Below are positions 22,601 through 34,688 of a stretch of 64,000 nucleotides of DNA, in pieces; position 1 is the stretch's first letter; each line of letters opens with the position of its first letter. The notes beneath the pieces are model-generated. The model saw only the letters and a list, made by a program, of their open reading frames with translations, was not told the DNA's origin and made no database searches. Made by a program: the position numbers and the translations under genes. This DNA comes from Mesodorylaimus sp. YZB2_4. Taxonomy: Eukaryota > Nematoda > Enoplea > Dorylaimida > Dorylaimidae. The DNA lies in assembly GCA_030248295.1 (NCBI GenBank), contig JASANH010000751.1:433770-497769 (forward strand), in the 5' to 3' direction.

Positions 22601-23926
22601 TGCTCGTCCACCAAACGGGCAAGGGGCAGCACCACAGTCGACCCTGGCTGGGCGATGGCCATCTTTGCACACAAGCCTCACGTTGCGAGCACCAATAACA
22701 CGAGACCACTCACGCAAACTAGTGCCACAATGAAGAGTGCGTCTAATCTGCGCTGCGTGCGTCAGCTGCGCTGCAGAGGTGCTGGGGCAGTGTAAAGTGA
22801 TGCAAAATGCTGAGGCTTATCGATGTGAACTTACGGAGCCGCAGAAATCCTAATTTCGCCCCATTTGATTGTGCGAGACTGTAGAAAATTTTAGCCACAT
22901 AAGGACACTCCTTGGGCGGCACGGCGGGGAAGTGTTTTTTTTTATTTTGTTTTGAACATTTATTAACCGTAATGGTTTTTTTAATCAAGCAAAAAATGTG
23001 TGTTATCAGTTTGTTACTTCGAGTAGAAGACAGTTTCATTCGGGTCATGCCATACTTTATCCATATCCAAGCACCATAATGCGAACTCGAGGGCTAAGGA
23101 ACACATATCTGACAATCATTTTGTGCCCAGGCGGGAGTCGAACCCTCTCTTGTAAGTGCGCACTAAGCGTGAGAGGCAGATGCTTCAACCCGCTAGGCTG
23201 CGACACAGGTCCGACAGGGATACAAGTTGGGAAATACCCAAAAAAAACATAGAAGAATTCTTTCGTTTTGTGACCTACTGATTTACAGTTCCGGCAGTTC
23301 GGGCGATGAATTTTTAAATTTTCACTGCAATGCTTAGCGTATTTCCAAAGTCTACCTTGGCGAAACCAGAGGGCGAGACTGTTTGCGACTGCAACGAAAG
23401 TGCGCGCGCAGCCGCAGACCACCGATCTATCGAGTACTCGACGAGTTTAAAATCAAGTATTTCAGTAAATATTGGATGAATTCCGATAGAGATATTGTAC
23501 CTTCACGCTTCGTTCGAGAGTGCCTCCTTCTTGTCATCCGCAAAAATGAGCGAGAAAAGTTGGAGACGGGGCAGCAAGAGCAGGCTAACTTGTTATAAGC
23601 GGTTACATTCAGGTGAGGAGGATGCGCGCCTTGTTAAACTGTAAAGTGTAAAAAACCATGCTTTTGAACTGAATAGATTTTTGTAGGCCATCCGCTAGCG
23701 GAGGCCGCTATTCCTCTCTCACTGTCACTATCGCAAGAAATAATTGCAATTCAATTTACCTTTATAAAATCCTTTTGTTCCTCGGTCAGCCTAAAAAATG
23801 AAGCCTGCAAGGCATAGTTAGGATAAAGAGAATATGGAGCAACATACGAGTCATTGAATGAAGCACGCAAGAAATATTGAATCCGTATTGGTTGGAATGG
23901 TTTCGAAGGCCAAATATTCGCATCGA
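16683..23926 (-). CDS. Leishmanolysin-like (M8) zinc metallopeptidase, 5' incomplete
   Basis: Zinc endopeptidase of the leishmanolysin/invadolysin family. Exons in transcript order (minus): 23926-23848, 23790-23760 (31 bases), 21236-21151, an uncertain Cys-rich exon near 21095-21030, 20967-20913, 20858-20731, 20686-20581, 20142-20099, 19793-19694, 19641-19534, 19479-19403, 19227-19123, 19064-18899, 17065-16894, 16837-16683. Apart from the Cys-rich step, phases agree. Markers: FQPIRIQYF (N-terminal strand); [25 protein letters not shown]; catalytic HELLHAL at the end of 20686-20581; [20 protein letters not shown] with the third zinc His; MTGII...LLEDSGWY; and the Cys-rich tail IYGSESICF...GAGCY. 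The gene may end at TAA 16683-16685, or an intron may start at GTAGGT (16691). The acceptor before 16837 is weak (taaag). The secretory N-terminus was not found above 23926. Confidence 0.88.
17300..18300 (-). repeat. SINE-like element A, composite copy 2
   Basis: Inside a protease intron. About 18160-18297, read on the minus strand, is a tRNA-like head: ggtggtgcagcggttttgca (A box) and ggttcgatccccggtg (B box). Its long variable arm suggests a type II (Leu/Ser-like) tRNA. The body repeats text shared with 5520-5995 (cgcctccacatgagggcatc) and with 40.6-41.3 kb. A second partial copy lies at 17340-17560. Confidence 0.65.
18308..18832. mobile_element. Hairpin family H, copy 2, interrupted by a SINE-like insertion
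   Basis: Left end ggcctaatcatagtcg at 18308. The arms resume at about 18430 with gatttttctcgaaattttta and close at about 18700-18800 (tctctactgaattgtcgctg, aaatttcgagaaaaatcgg). A tRNA-like B segment (18340-18425) sits between end and arm. Confidence 0.65.
18340..18425 (-). repeat. SINE-like element B, copy 1
   Basis: Shares gcgtgagaggcaga and a B-box-like gggctgcgagtcgaacac with copies at 23075-23205, 32470-32592 and 62970-63085. Read on the minus strand it is tRNA-like. Its multiple imperfect copies argue against a working tRNA. Confidence 0.6.
21829..22662 (-). CDS. MSP-domain, tail-anchored VAP-like protein
   Basis: Two exons, 22662-22223 and 22066-21829, joined P|IRFDQ in phase with GTAAGT..GCAG; 225 residues. 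About residues 5-140 form a major-sperm-protein fold of VAP type: a VxVxLRNxC strand (VKVKLRNRC), [11 protein letters not shown] and EVSVL, then [17 protein letters not shown]. The C-terminus (about 200-225, [18 protein letters not shown]) is a single hydrophobic anchor with almost no lumenal tail, as in ER-resident VAP proteins. The usual coiled coil is short or missing, and the KxTAPxxYxVRPN surface that binds FFAT peptides is not obvious, so lipid-transfer-protein docking is uncertain. ATG 22662 was chosen because upstream in-frame codons give no methionine. The whole gene lies within a 2.5-kb intron of the M8 protease, on the same strand. Confidence 0.85.
23075..23205 (-). repeat. SINE-like element B, copy 2
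   Basis: Minus-strand tRNA-like head with tagcgggttgaagcatctgc and B box gggttcgactcccgcctg, preceded on plus by atcattttgtgcccagg. The same order occurs at 32470-32592 and 62970-63085. Confidence 0.65.
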
Positions 23927-25310
23927 CTGGGAATGAAGAGAAAAAAATTGGTTCCTACAATAAAAAAATTTCATATATTCATGAAATCAGGCATAACATT
24001 ATCGTGGTGCGCCAAATTTGGTCGCCTCTTTTCATTTAAAAAACGTCATCGCTGAGTGCCCGCATACTGTACTCCAAACATAGGTTCCCAGAATTACACC
24101 TTGGGAAACTGAGGTGAGGTGCTCCTAAAAATCAGTCAGGGGAACTGACTGTAATGAATGAGCATTTGCGGCAGTACAGCATATTTCCCCAAGATAAGTT
24201 AAATTTTGAGACATTTTTCAAGAAGACGTGAGGGACGGGCACAAAAAACTTAAATCACTGACTACTGAAATCACTTTTCAACTCTGAGGCACCCCTGGCG
24301 TAGGACGAGGAAAATCATGCTGGGTTTGGGCATTGGGGGTTGATGGGCACAAAAGCTTGCTCGAGAGAATAAAAAGAGCCTGTTCGTCTCTTTTAATCTT
24401 CCACATCATCACGCACCTGCAGTTCGTTCAAGGCAAAATCCTCTGGTTTATATATTTGGGAATACGATATGAAAATCCAAGTATGAAAAATCAATAAATG
24501 GAGAGCTCGCATTTTTAGAGGGCTTTCATGGAAAATTACGAAAGTTGTTTGTTTGACCAGCAGCGATTTAAATTTGTCTTCTCGATCACCTGATATTATG
24601 ATGTAATGTGTAGAGTATTTCACAAAAGAAATTCACACCATTCGGGCTGCTTCAAACCCTCTACAGCATGTCTAACAGCCGAAAAAATATCTGACTGAAG
24701 CATGATATTGAAGCACCCACGCATTGCAACGTGTCTCATCATAGCATCGGGAATTGAGTTTCCAAAATGCAGAACACGTTGCGAAGCGAGTGCGTGGCAA
24801 AACAAATTTCTTCATCACCATAGGAGATTGGAAAATCTGTTTTACTTGGCCCATTTCTTATTGATCGCATCGATACTACTGTAAGTCTTTTATCAACTAA
24901 TAAAAAAGTATTTTAATCGATTTTTCAAAAAGATGCATCGTATTTTAAATGGCAAGTGAGCCGCTAGGTAGGCGGGAAATTTAAAAACAACACTCGAAGC
25001 AGCAGAAGCAGCAAAAACCAAACCATAGTGAGAGAGACTGTATTTTTCAACCTCTAAGCATCCGGGACAGAGTGATTCGAGGGAGTTAAATTCCTTATGT
25101 TGTGATTGCACTACAGCTATGTTCATCCAAAAGCATTCGTTTTACTCCGCTTCAATCATCCCGACTGCCTGAAGTTCTTGACCAGAACCTATCCACAGTA
25201 TGGCTCGGAAATTAGTGGGACTATGGACTTGGAAAAACCTATATGCACAGCGTGACTCGGTTTGGAAAAAGATACCAGCTGCGAAGCATTTTGGAATGCT
25301 TCAAGACAAT
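23927..25310. other. Region upstream of the visible protease exons
   Basis: Should hold the protease signal peptide and first exons, but none was identified with confidence. A possible short minus exon near 24433-24410 (reads DFALNELQ between ag and gt) and the open frame 24620-24805 (-) were considered and left unassigned. Confidence 0.4.
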
Positions 25311-26862
25311 ATAATCATTATAATCAATATGGCTCAATATAAGCAATATAAGCAATATAATCAGTATGGCTCAATATAAGCAATATAATCAATATGGCTC
25401 AATATAAGAAATATAAGCAATATGGCTCAATATGGCTCAATATAAGCAATATAATCAATATGGCTCAATATAAGCAATATAATCAGTATGGCTCAATATA
25501 AGCAATATAATCAATATGGCTCAATATAAGCAATATAATCAGTATGGCTCAATATAAGCAATATAATCAATATGGCTCAATATAAGCAATATAATCAGTA
25601 TGGCTCAATATAAGCAATATAATCAATATGGCTCAATATAAGCAATATAATCAATATGGCTCAATATAAGCAATATAATCAATATGGCTCAATATAAGCA
25701 ATATAATCAGTATGGCTCAATATAAGCAATATAATCAATATGGCTCAATATAAGCAATATAATCAGTATGGCTCAATATAAGCAATATAATCAATATGGC
25801 TCAATATAAGCAATATAATCAGTATGGCTCAATATAAGCAATATAATCAATATGGCTCAATATAAGCAATATAATCAATATGGCTCAATATAAGCAATAT
25901 AATCAATATGGCTCAATATAAGCAATATAATCAATATGGCTCAATATAAGCAATATAATCAACATGGCTCAATATAAGCAATATAATCAGTATGGCTCAA
26001 TATAAGCAATATAATCAGTATGGCTTAATATAAGCAATATAATCAATATGGCTTAATATAAGCAATATAATCAATATGGCTCAATATAAGCAATATAATC
26101 AATATGGCTCAATATAAGCAATATAATCAATATGGCTCAATATAAGCAATATAATCAGTATGGCTCAATATAAGCAGTATAATCAATATGGCTCAATATA
26201 ATCAATTTGGTTCAATATGGCTCAATATAATCAATATAATCAATATGGCTCAATATAAGCAATATAATCAATATGGCTCAATATAAGCAATATAATCAGT
26301 ATGGCTCAATATAAGCAATATAATCAATATGGCTCAATATAAGCAATATAATCAATATGGCTCAATATAAGCAATATAATCAGTATGGCTCAATATAAGC
26401 AATATAATCAATATGGCTCAATATAAGCAATATAATCAGTATGGCTCAATATAAGCAATATAATCAATATGGCTCAATATAAGCAATATAATCAGTATGG
26501 CTCAATATAAGCAATATAATCAATATGGCTCAATATAAGCAATATAATCAATATGGCTCAATATAAGCAATATAATCAATATGGCTCAATATAAGCAATA
26601 TAATCAATATGGCTCAATATAAGCAATATAATCAGTATGGCTCAATATAAGCAATATAATCAATATGGCTCAATATAAGCAATATAATCAATATGGCTCA
26701 ATATAATCAATTTGGTTCAATATGGCTCAATATAATCAATATAATCAATATAATTGATATGGCTCATAATAATAATCAATATAATCAAGAGGGCTCAATA
26801 AAATCGGTAAAATCGATATGGCTCAAGATAATCGATAAAATCAATATGGCTCAATATGGCTG
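25311..26862 (+). repeat. 28-bp satellite array, about 1.55 kb
   Basis: About 54 copies of aatatggctcaatataagca+atataatc. Two monomer types differ at one position (aatcaatatgg and aatcagtatgg) and are not randomly ordered. A diverged segment with aatcaatttggttcaatatg recurs at about 26204 and 26704. Frames contain regular stops. Edges decay into aat-rich variants. Confidence 0.98.
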
Positions 26863-27966
26863 CAGGAGAATATAATTCGCTGACGAAATTCGAAGAGACT
26901 CGTTGCATGTGCCGATCATGTACTGTTACATATATACTGTATGCATATAACGGGTAACTCACTTGCTCTGGGCAAATACTTCTTCCACGGGTGGGTACTG
27001 TAGATCAATGTGTACTCGAAAAAGTTATCAGCATCTCACACTTTTAGCATGCAACCCACGTCAGTCATGCGGCCCATGGATAGCGGGAAGGAATTATCGA
27101 TTTACACTCACTGTCGAAACGTCAGCCACTCCTGTTGATGTTTCAGCAGCATCTGTGGCTAAAGACTCCTTTTTTTATGCTAGTTCACGACCGCATCGGA
27201 TGGGCGTTTTTCAGATTCGATCAGATTGGATTGGATGGGAAAAATTTTGGATCAAATCAGCTGCTGATTTTCTGTGATTGGATATCTGATCCGATCCAGC
27301 CGTGAATACTTATGTCACTTACACTCCTTTTGCGGGGGGAGGGGTAACCTACGCGGCTTTTTCAAGGTCCGGATCACTCCGCAGTCCCAATAGCAGGACA
27401 ATAGCAACGTGCAAGGCACTGCCGACAAGGACACCTCCATGATAATGCAGTCCTGCCCGAATATACGAGCAAGTGCATGAATAGACGAGGACTCTGGGGA
27501 TCTCAGGAGCCAATACTGGCCGTACTAGTCGATACTCACCGACGGACTGAAGGATTTATTGGAACCACCTTGAGCGAGCAGGAGGGCATATATAGAAACA
27601 GTATGGAGACGACCTGTTTTGGCTAGGTCTGATCCCGTGCCGGAGAGGGCTGACACGAGGGAGTGATTCACATGCTGGAAACACATGTGCCTCGCGCCAA
27701 GCGCAGGAGGACCACTTGCACGGAAAACAGCGGGGATTGTCGACATCGGCTGGTCACATTCTCTCCCTTCTGCCTATCGAATTGCTCATACCGGTTTTAC
27801 TACACCGTATACATACATGTCCATACTTATCCTCGTTACCCGCATATTTTAACTGTACGTGCAAAAGATCGTCGTGGCGCCTTTTGTGGGCCAATTTTTC
27901 AGCATATATTAGAGGTTTTTTCATTATATGTCAAGTTATAAACACAAAGTTTGAACACTTGTTGGC
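26863..27966. other. Spacer between satellite and HtrL-type gene
   Basis: No gene recognised. About 27205-27300 carries a local cattcgatcagattggattg-like GATT repeat. Confidence 0.5.
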
Positions 27967-29096
27967 TCAGCACTCGTCATCACTGCGCAGTAAATAACCT
28001 AAGTACCACCAGTAGTTACTGTTATAGCGAGGTATCATTATTTTTCCCGCGTCCTCATAAATCTGAAGGCCAACATCGATATGAATATTGAGCGATCGAT
28101 CAGAAAACATGGAATAGAGTGTCTGCTGGTCTGTGCTGTACCATCCCCGACCAATCATCTCCTCGGCAGTGCGACGATATTGCTTGATCAGACTCAGCAA
28201 GGCATCCTTGTGCCCGAAAAACATTGTGCCACCAACCCAGATCGAATTACTCTTTACAATGTCACTGGCTGATCGATCAGCAATGAATCGATCGACCTTG
28301 TTTAAGGCCACCTTGGTCAGGTCGTAGTCAGGAGGGACCAGGAGGCTGAAACAGGGCTCGTCCAACGAGGCGTCGCGGTACAGGCCAAGATCGACCCAGG
28401 CGAAAAAGTCACTGGAAAATGAATTTGACAGTATTGTCTCTTCGAGAAAATCAAATTTTAAATTCATGACAGTGCTGTACATGGGCAGCACAGTGTTTGG
28501 GTGATGTCGGGGGTAGCCAGGTCGCTCGAATATGCGAGTAATATTGGGCAATAAATTCGTGCCCCACAATTTTGAATTTTTCAAATCTACCAATCCTGTT
28601 TTCGTCATTTGGTTTTTTAGGGCTCGTATTTTTGAAAATTCTGCTTCATGTTCATGTTTATTCGTAAAAAATACAGCACCGTTTTTGATATTTTGCCAAA
28701 TTTTCATCCATTCCAAATATTCTTCTACAGACCTTCTTCCACCACCTTTTCGAAAATTGCCGATGTTGATAAATGCAGTAACAATGGTCAGGTTGGGCAT
28801 GGCGAATTCTAAGATTGACAAAGCGCCGATCTCGTTAATCTACACTGCATAAAAAGTGTGTGCAGGAAAATTTTGTTAGATACTTCACAAAACTTTTTTA
28901 CCTTGTCAGTTGTGTCGACATAAATGACATATGCTAGAGCAGCAATGGCCAACGCCGTAATTGCAAATAGGCAGACTTTTAGTGCATAATTTCTGCCAAA
29001 AATTTCATCCAGATTTCAACAAAAAAGTTAATATAAATCTACTTTTCAGGTCTCAGAACCCCAGCGCGCCAAGTTGAACAATTTGTCGAAGTCAGA
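27967..29096 (-). CDS. HtrL/YibB-family type II membrane protein, 5' incomplete
   Basis: Member of the HtrL_YibB family (function unknown, glycosyltransferase-like), which is found in bacteria and many nematode genes. Exons (minus): 29096-29043 (probable), 28992-28902, 28839-27967 (stop at 27967). The second exon encodes a signal anchor, LKVCLFAITALAIAALAYVI, followed by VDTTDK, giving a short cytosolic tail and Golgi/ER-lumenal domain. The main exon encodes about 290 residues with LTIVTAFINIGNF at the start, FFAWVDLGLYRD (aspartate in a DxG-like context), IWVGGTMFFGHKDALL, and GWYSTDQQTLYSMF near the end. The acceptor for the main exon is tgtag (28840); the earlier cag is excluded because it brings in a TAG. 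The first 50-base intron has a weak donor (GTAGAT), and no ATG was found. Confidence 0.82.
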
Positions 29097-32000
29097 CTGG
29101 AAAAATAATTTTTAAGTTAAAAGATGCTGTGGAAATTAATAATTTAGCACTAATATTAAATATTAAAGGTAAATGCGACTCTCAATCTGTTTACTGATTT
29201 ATCAGAAAAAGTACAAAAATTTTGCGATTAGCTAATACATTATGGACGAGATAATAAGTCAGCTTCTAGCGGCTAAGTAAGACTCCAGTTTTCGGTAGAA
29301 ATCATAATTTTTAATTGTAAGCTGATTCGCGGGAAATTCAATTTTTGGTATATATCGATAGTAGCATTTTTAAATATCTACTGGCCTCTTTCGCTCACGA
29401 AGTGCGAAGCCATCTGTTGAATGCGCCGATTCGTGTTTAGAGAATTCAATTTGCGCGGAAATTTGAAAATTTTAACCTGTTAGGTCAAGGACAGAAATGC
29501 GCAAATGTGATTTCAAAATTTCCAAAAATTTGGAGAGATTTTCTTCAAAAATTTCTGACAGGGAATTAGCCTCTGTGAAAATTAGTTTTTAAATATATCT
29601 CACGATATGACATTCCGTACAACTGATGGCTGACAGGTCTAATGTCGAGACACCGTTGAGAAAAATTGTGCAACAAGGAAAGCGCCAATAGAACGATGCG
29701 GTGCAGTCTTACTCCAGATTCAATGCAAATGCCACAGAGATAGCTTTTTTCTTGGTCTTGTATTCACAGTATGTGGCATATTGCGTAATAGATTTTGTAC
29801 AAGCAGCATAAAATGTCTGTTATCGCAGACTCGAAAGTAAACCCCCCCATGCAGTGGATAACAACGGCAGACACGGAAAACAACCACAGTCGATCAGGAA
29901 GCGTTTTGGCAAAAGCTTTTTGCAGATTTGCATGAATATCAGCAGCAAGATATCAATGGCCGAGGGTGACTGGTCGTCGGCGGCAGGAAGAGAAAGTGCC
30001 GCAGATGCTTTGCGCTGCACGTTGTCTAATCACACTTTGCATACTCACACACAGATGTATGCCGATATCAGCAATATCAAAATTCACTATATTACTGTGT
30101 GTATTGCCCTTTGGCCTGCCCTCGGCGACCCTGTCCAAAGGGTGCGAGTATGCAAAGTGTGATTAGCTAGTGTTGCAAATGACGTCGGTTTTTCAATTTG
30201 ATTTTGACCTTGACGAGGGTCTTTAAAAATTTTTGACTTTGACATTGACTTTGACAGGGGAACAACGCTTAACGTTAATTTTGACATTGACATTGACTCA
30301 AGTGACCTTTCGCTAAAATTTCTGGAACACTGAAACCTTAACTTGCCAAAGAAGGTCATGTACACATGGTTTATTTGGTTGTGCCAAGTAGAGTGTTCTG
30401 AATAGTTGCTACTGCTAAATATTTTTGACAGGTAGGTCAGAATTCAGCGAGCATAATCGCGCGTCCAAGGAGGTATTCAGGAAGCGATCATTATATCTCT
30501 GTTTTGTGCCATGCTACGAAGTACTTTTTTGCGGAATTTTACTGTATAGTTGACTGACTTGCCTAATCTTAGCAAGTTTGTGCATAAAATTTTTAGCGGA
30601 TGGCGACTAGGGATAGCTCGGGATCCCAATCCCGACATTGAAGCATTGGGATTCTGCATGTATATACAGGCGTAAGCACGCTAGGTACACTCTGATCCAT
30701 CGCATCATTCTCGCCAGAGCAAGCAGAAGATATTGGCTCAGTCATCGTTCGAGGAGACGACAGTTCAGAGACTGACAACAGTAGCGTTTACTGTGCCGGT
30801 CACTAGAGTGGACAAATGGCACGAATGAAATATTGTGTGGCTGCAGCGCTGTGAGACTTCCCTAAATAAGTCTGACACAGACCAAATTTTCTTCCAGCAT
30901 AAGACTGAGGAAACAAAGATGACAGTAAGGAGAGAAAATCTGAGGATAAAGGAAGAAAGAAATAAAGAAAATTCTGGAGACTTGTAATCAGAATATACAC
31001 ATGCATCAGACAAGTATCGTCTACAACCAGTCTTCGAATAAACTGGCATGTGATATGTGGAATCGTATTTCTGACGTGAGCCCGGGCGTGGGTCTCAGTG
31101 AGAAGAAAGACCGTCTCCTTTCCTTGAAATTCTTGAATTTTCACGGGCTCCCTTTTGCCTGCCCTTGACTGGGTCGGATTACTGAAAAGATTACTTCATA
31201 AACTTTCGAAGAGCCAAGCTTGAGGTTGTTTTGCTCAAAAAGGAAAGCCAAGGGTCAAGCATTGTCTACAGGGTAATTCTTTTTCATATTACCATAACAC
31301 GGGGTGGACCATCTCGCTTTACTAATCCTGCTGACCCCTTTCCCTCACACACATGACGTGACATGGCTGAAAGTCTGAACAAATTTTTTGTTCAATATTG
31401 ACGACTTATTTCCGCTTGCTCAATACTCAATAAAACGTCAGTTCTGTCCTGGTCCGTTTTGGCACAGGGTTTTGGTGCTTATCTAAATGCTTTTATTGGC
31501 ACGGCAAAAAAATAAAACTCTGTCTTCTCAAAAAGATTCAGTGAAACTGAAACAAAACCCGCCTCACTTTAACATACAGTTACCACAAACTGTAAGTGAA
31601 ATCTTTTACAAAACTAAGCCTAAGCCTAAGCCTAAGCTCAGCATGTTTCGAATTGACATGAGAACGTAAACTCTTGGTCTTGGCTCATGGATTTGAATAA
31701 TGCATGCGCAAAATGTCAAAATTTTTTGACTTCTCGCAAGATTTTTGACTTTGACTTTGACATTGACAGGGGCTCGAAAAAATTTTTGACTTGGACATAA
31801 AATTTTGAAAAATGTTTTGACATTGATATTGACTTTGACAGAATTTTGAAAACATGCGATTTTGACAGGATTTTGACTTTGACATTGGCGTCAATGGCAA
31901 CACCAGATTAGAAGATGTGCAGTGCAAAGCATCTGCGGCACTTTCTCACCCTGTCGCCGACGACCAGTCACCCTCGGCCATGGCTATCATGCTGCTGATA

Positions 32001-34234
32001 TTCATGCAGAAAAAACAGCTTCTGCCAAAACGTTTCTTAACGACTGCGGTTGCGTGGGGCAGGGTCGCCAGAGGAAACCAGCCGTGCTGTTTCATATACT
32101 AAAATATGCTAAAACCCCAGCCCCAACAAGCCTCCAGATTGATATTCTGCGGCAGCAAGTAAAGAGTCAATATGATACCTTGAGGCCCGCATACGTCGAG
32201 ATACATTTCCAACACTCCTTCCTCCCCTTCCTTCTATTATTGGGGGGGGGGGGTGCCACAAATAATTCTCTGATGGACGCAGTTTTCTGCAAATCCTAGA
32301 GTCTATGTCACTGCCATCACTTGTACATTCAGCATTAAATTTTGTTTTGGGAGCCCTTTTTGGGTGGTACAGGAGATTGTAAAAAAGAAAAGCCTAGACT
32401 TCAGAATGTGTGTTCGAAACCCGATGTTAATGCACATGGTTCACCCTATCCCCAATGACAGCTGTATGCGCACTCGAGGATAACGGGACATTGCACAAAA
32501 TGATTACCCTCTCCGCGATTCGAACCCTGGCCAGTGAGTGCACGCCAAGCGTGAGAGGCAGACTCCTAGTCTGCTAAGCAAGCTGGCCCAATTGCTCGTC
32601 TGCACATGATCAGTCGAGCTGATGATAAACATGCTGAAAAGCAGCTTTTGCTAAGCACTCTACCCACACCCCCAAGAATTCTCATAGCCTCCAACCTCAT
32701 AACAGCCTCTGATTAGAAATTTTGACATGGCCAAGTGGTCATTCCAAGGTATTTTTGAGGGGAGGAAGTTTCCTGCTAGATGTACCTTTTTCCTCGAAAG
32801 ACGAAATTAGTCTTTTTCATAGCTAAAACTAGCCATGAATATGCTCGAAAAAAACGCTCCCTATAAACAAAAATCCATTCAAGTTTCTGATGGAATTTTT
32901 CTTTGATTAATTTTAGTCTGACTGATGGTTTAAGCTTTTTACATTAAAACCCGAATGAGCACGAAACATTGCAAGGCTTTCCAGACCTGACTACTGTACT
33001 GCATCAAAGCGTACTGCGCGCGATCAAATAAGATTTTCAGGCATGATAAAGTAAATTTCAAACTTTTTGGCGGTAAATTTTAAACAAGGATGTTTTATTG
33101 CTATGATGATGAAAGCTGTGCTCGGATTTCCTGTGATAAAAAAGCGGCACAAAATACTTGAATAATCACTTGGAAAAATATAAATTTAAAAATTTGAAAG
33201 ACGAAGCAAAAAATGTTATTTTATTCAATGACTTGATGGATACGAAAATTAAAAATAGAAAATTTATGGAATATAAAATATTTGTCTGAGGACAGGGACA
33301 GAAAAAATTTTGTTCAAAGTCCTCTTTAAAATTGCTGTATCCCCTGCAGTGCGCTTTATATATTGTCACCACATTAGTCCATGAATCGTAGCTGCGCGGG
33401 TTCGATTCCTGCTCAGGGAATTCCCACGTTCCCTTCTGATTGTCTTTAAATTTCGTGATCTTTGTACAGCATACGCAATACTTCTGCGGTTTTTTACGAT
33501 AGGATTCATCATGTTGGAATGCTGTAGAAGCTCGCAGTTTTTGAAAAATTGCGGGAAACACAGAATAAGAATTTAGAAAAAACGAAAATTTCGGCATAAA
33601 ATGCTGGGACGGCGATTTACTGTAGATTTGTGATCTGATAATTATTGTATAACAGACTTTGCACATTGTTAGCTGGGGGGTGTTGTTTGGTGCCACCCTG
33701 CGCATGGCCTCGTTGATGTGCCTGCTAATAAAAAAAGCCTGTTTAGACGGTAGCTTGGTTGGATACAGCGCGAGTAGTGCAGTTTTATGGTGCAATTTGA
33801 GCTGAAAGCACTTCCCCCACCAAATAGACCCCAGCAGGATTTAGACATTTTTATGATTTTATAAGCACTGCATCAAAATACAATAAACTTGCACCACGAA
33901 ACTATCAAACTCACATACAGTACAATATAGAATTTTTATGCAGAAACATGTGCTTCCACATACAGTACCAGACAAACATCATCAAAAAATGTTCAATTTG
34001 AAAAAACCCATATTTCCATTTAAAAATCGACCACAAAATTTCCCTAAAATTTTTTCCAGTGACTAAATTACCAAAAGTCACTTTTCCCCGGGATTTTCAG
34101 GACTGACACAAAAATCGCACAGAAAATATACAGTCAAAACGCAAAAAATTATGCTTTTTTGCTAACATAAAAGCAAATATGCAGTTCAAGCAATTTTTCT
34201 TTTGTCCCATATTTTCTAAGGTATTACTTTTCGA
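29097..34234. other. Gene-poor spacer with duplicated repeat module
   Basis: About 29850-30020 recurs inverted at 31910-32070 (aagtgccgcagatgctttgc against gcaaagcatctgcggcactt). Next to each copy lies a tttgactttgacattgac-rich tract on the plus strand (30190-30310 and 31725-31890). A G run lies at 32242-32253. An open frame at 33166-33795 (-) contains a tRNA-like gcgggttcgattcctg and is not a recognisable protein. Confidence 0.6.
32470..32592 (-). repeat. SINE-like element B, copy 3
   Basis: Carries cgcgattcgaaccctgg, caagcgtgagaggcagact and the upstream cacaaaatgattaccc, in the same order as the copies at 23075 and 62970. Confidence 0.65.
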
Positions 34235-34400
34235 TATATCTTACCTTATATATATCGATTTTTATCGATATATGTATCGATATCGATCGATATATGTATG
34301 CATATCGATCGATATATATATATATCTATATATATATAAGGCGAGATACATAAAAAAGTAATCCCTAAAAAATGTATATATATGCCGACATATATAGGCC
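34235..34400. repeat. TATATCGATCGA simple repeat
   Basis: Alternating tatat and cgat steps (atcgatcgatatatgtatg and similar) with dyad symmetry throughout. Confidence 0.85.
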
Positions 34401-34688
34401 AATCTATATATCCGATATATTCAATATACCAACAAAATCTAATCGTTTTTGCGAGTCTACAGTAATTCTTAGACTTTATAAAATCAAATCTGAAAATGGT
34501 TGAGAAAATGTCAGCTTCACTTGTATACATCTTATGTAGTATGGAGGTGGCAGTTGCTACAGCGATGAAACCATTGTCAAAGTTCAGAAAAAATAACAAA
34601 AACCTCAGCTCCAGCAAGGACATTCAGGCACGCTAAATTCCCGAATTTGATTGAGTGGATGCACGAGAGGAGAAGAACCAAAAAAAAT

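Noticed and set aside
22115-22717. 200-codon open frame on minus
   Set aside because: Overlaps the MSP-domain exon in another frame; no family features and the other frame splices cleanly.
23075-23205. Functional tRNA gene
   Set aside because: A and B boxes are present, but copies are imperfect, cannot form a clean cloverleaf by eye and recur with flanking body sequence, as SINEs do.
24620-24860. First exons of the M8 protease
   Set aside because: Cys-containing frames on both strands, but none has the expected signal peptide or the segment before FQPIRIQYF.
25311-26862. CRISPR-like regular array
   Set aside because: Units are contiguous with no unique spacers; this is eukaryotic satellite DNA.
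33166-33795. 209-codon minus frame with AT-rich end
   Set aside because: Contains a tRNA-like repeat segment and low-complexity Phe/Lys runs; no domain or splice context. A piece near RHINEAMRRVAPNNTPQL looks protein-like but could not be tied to a gene.
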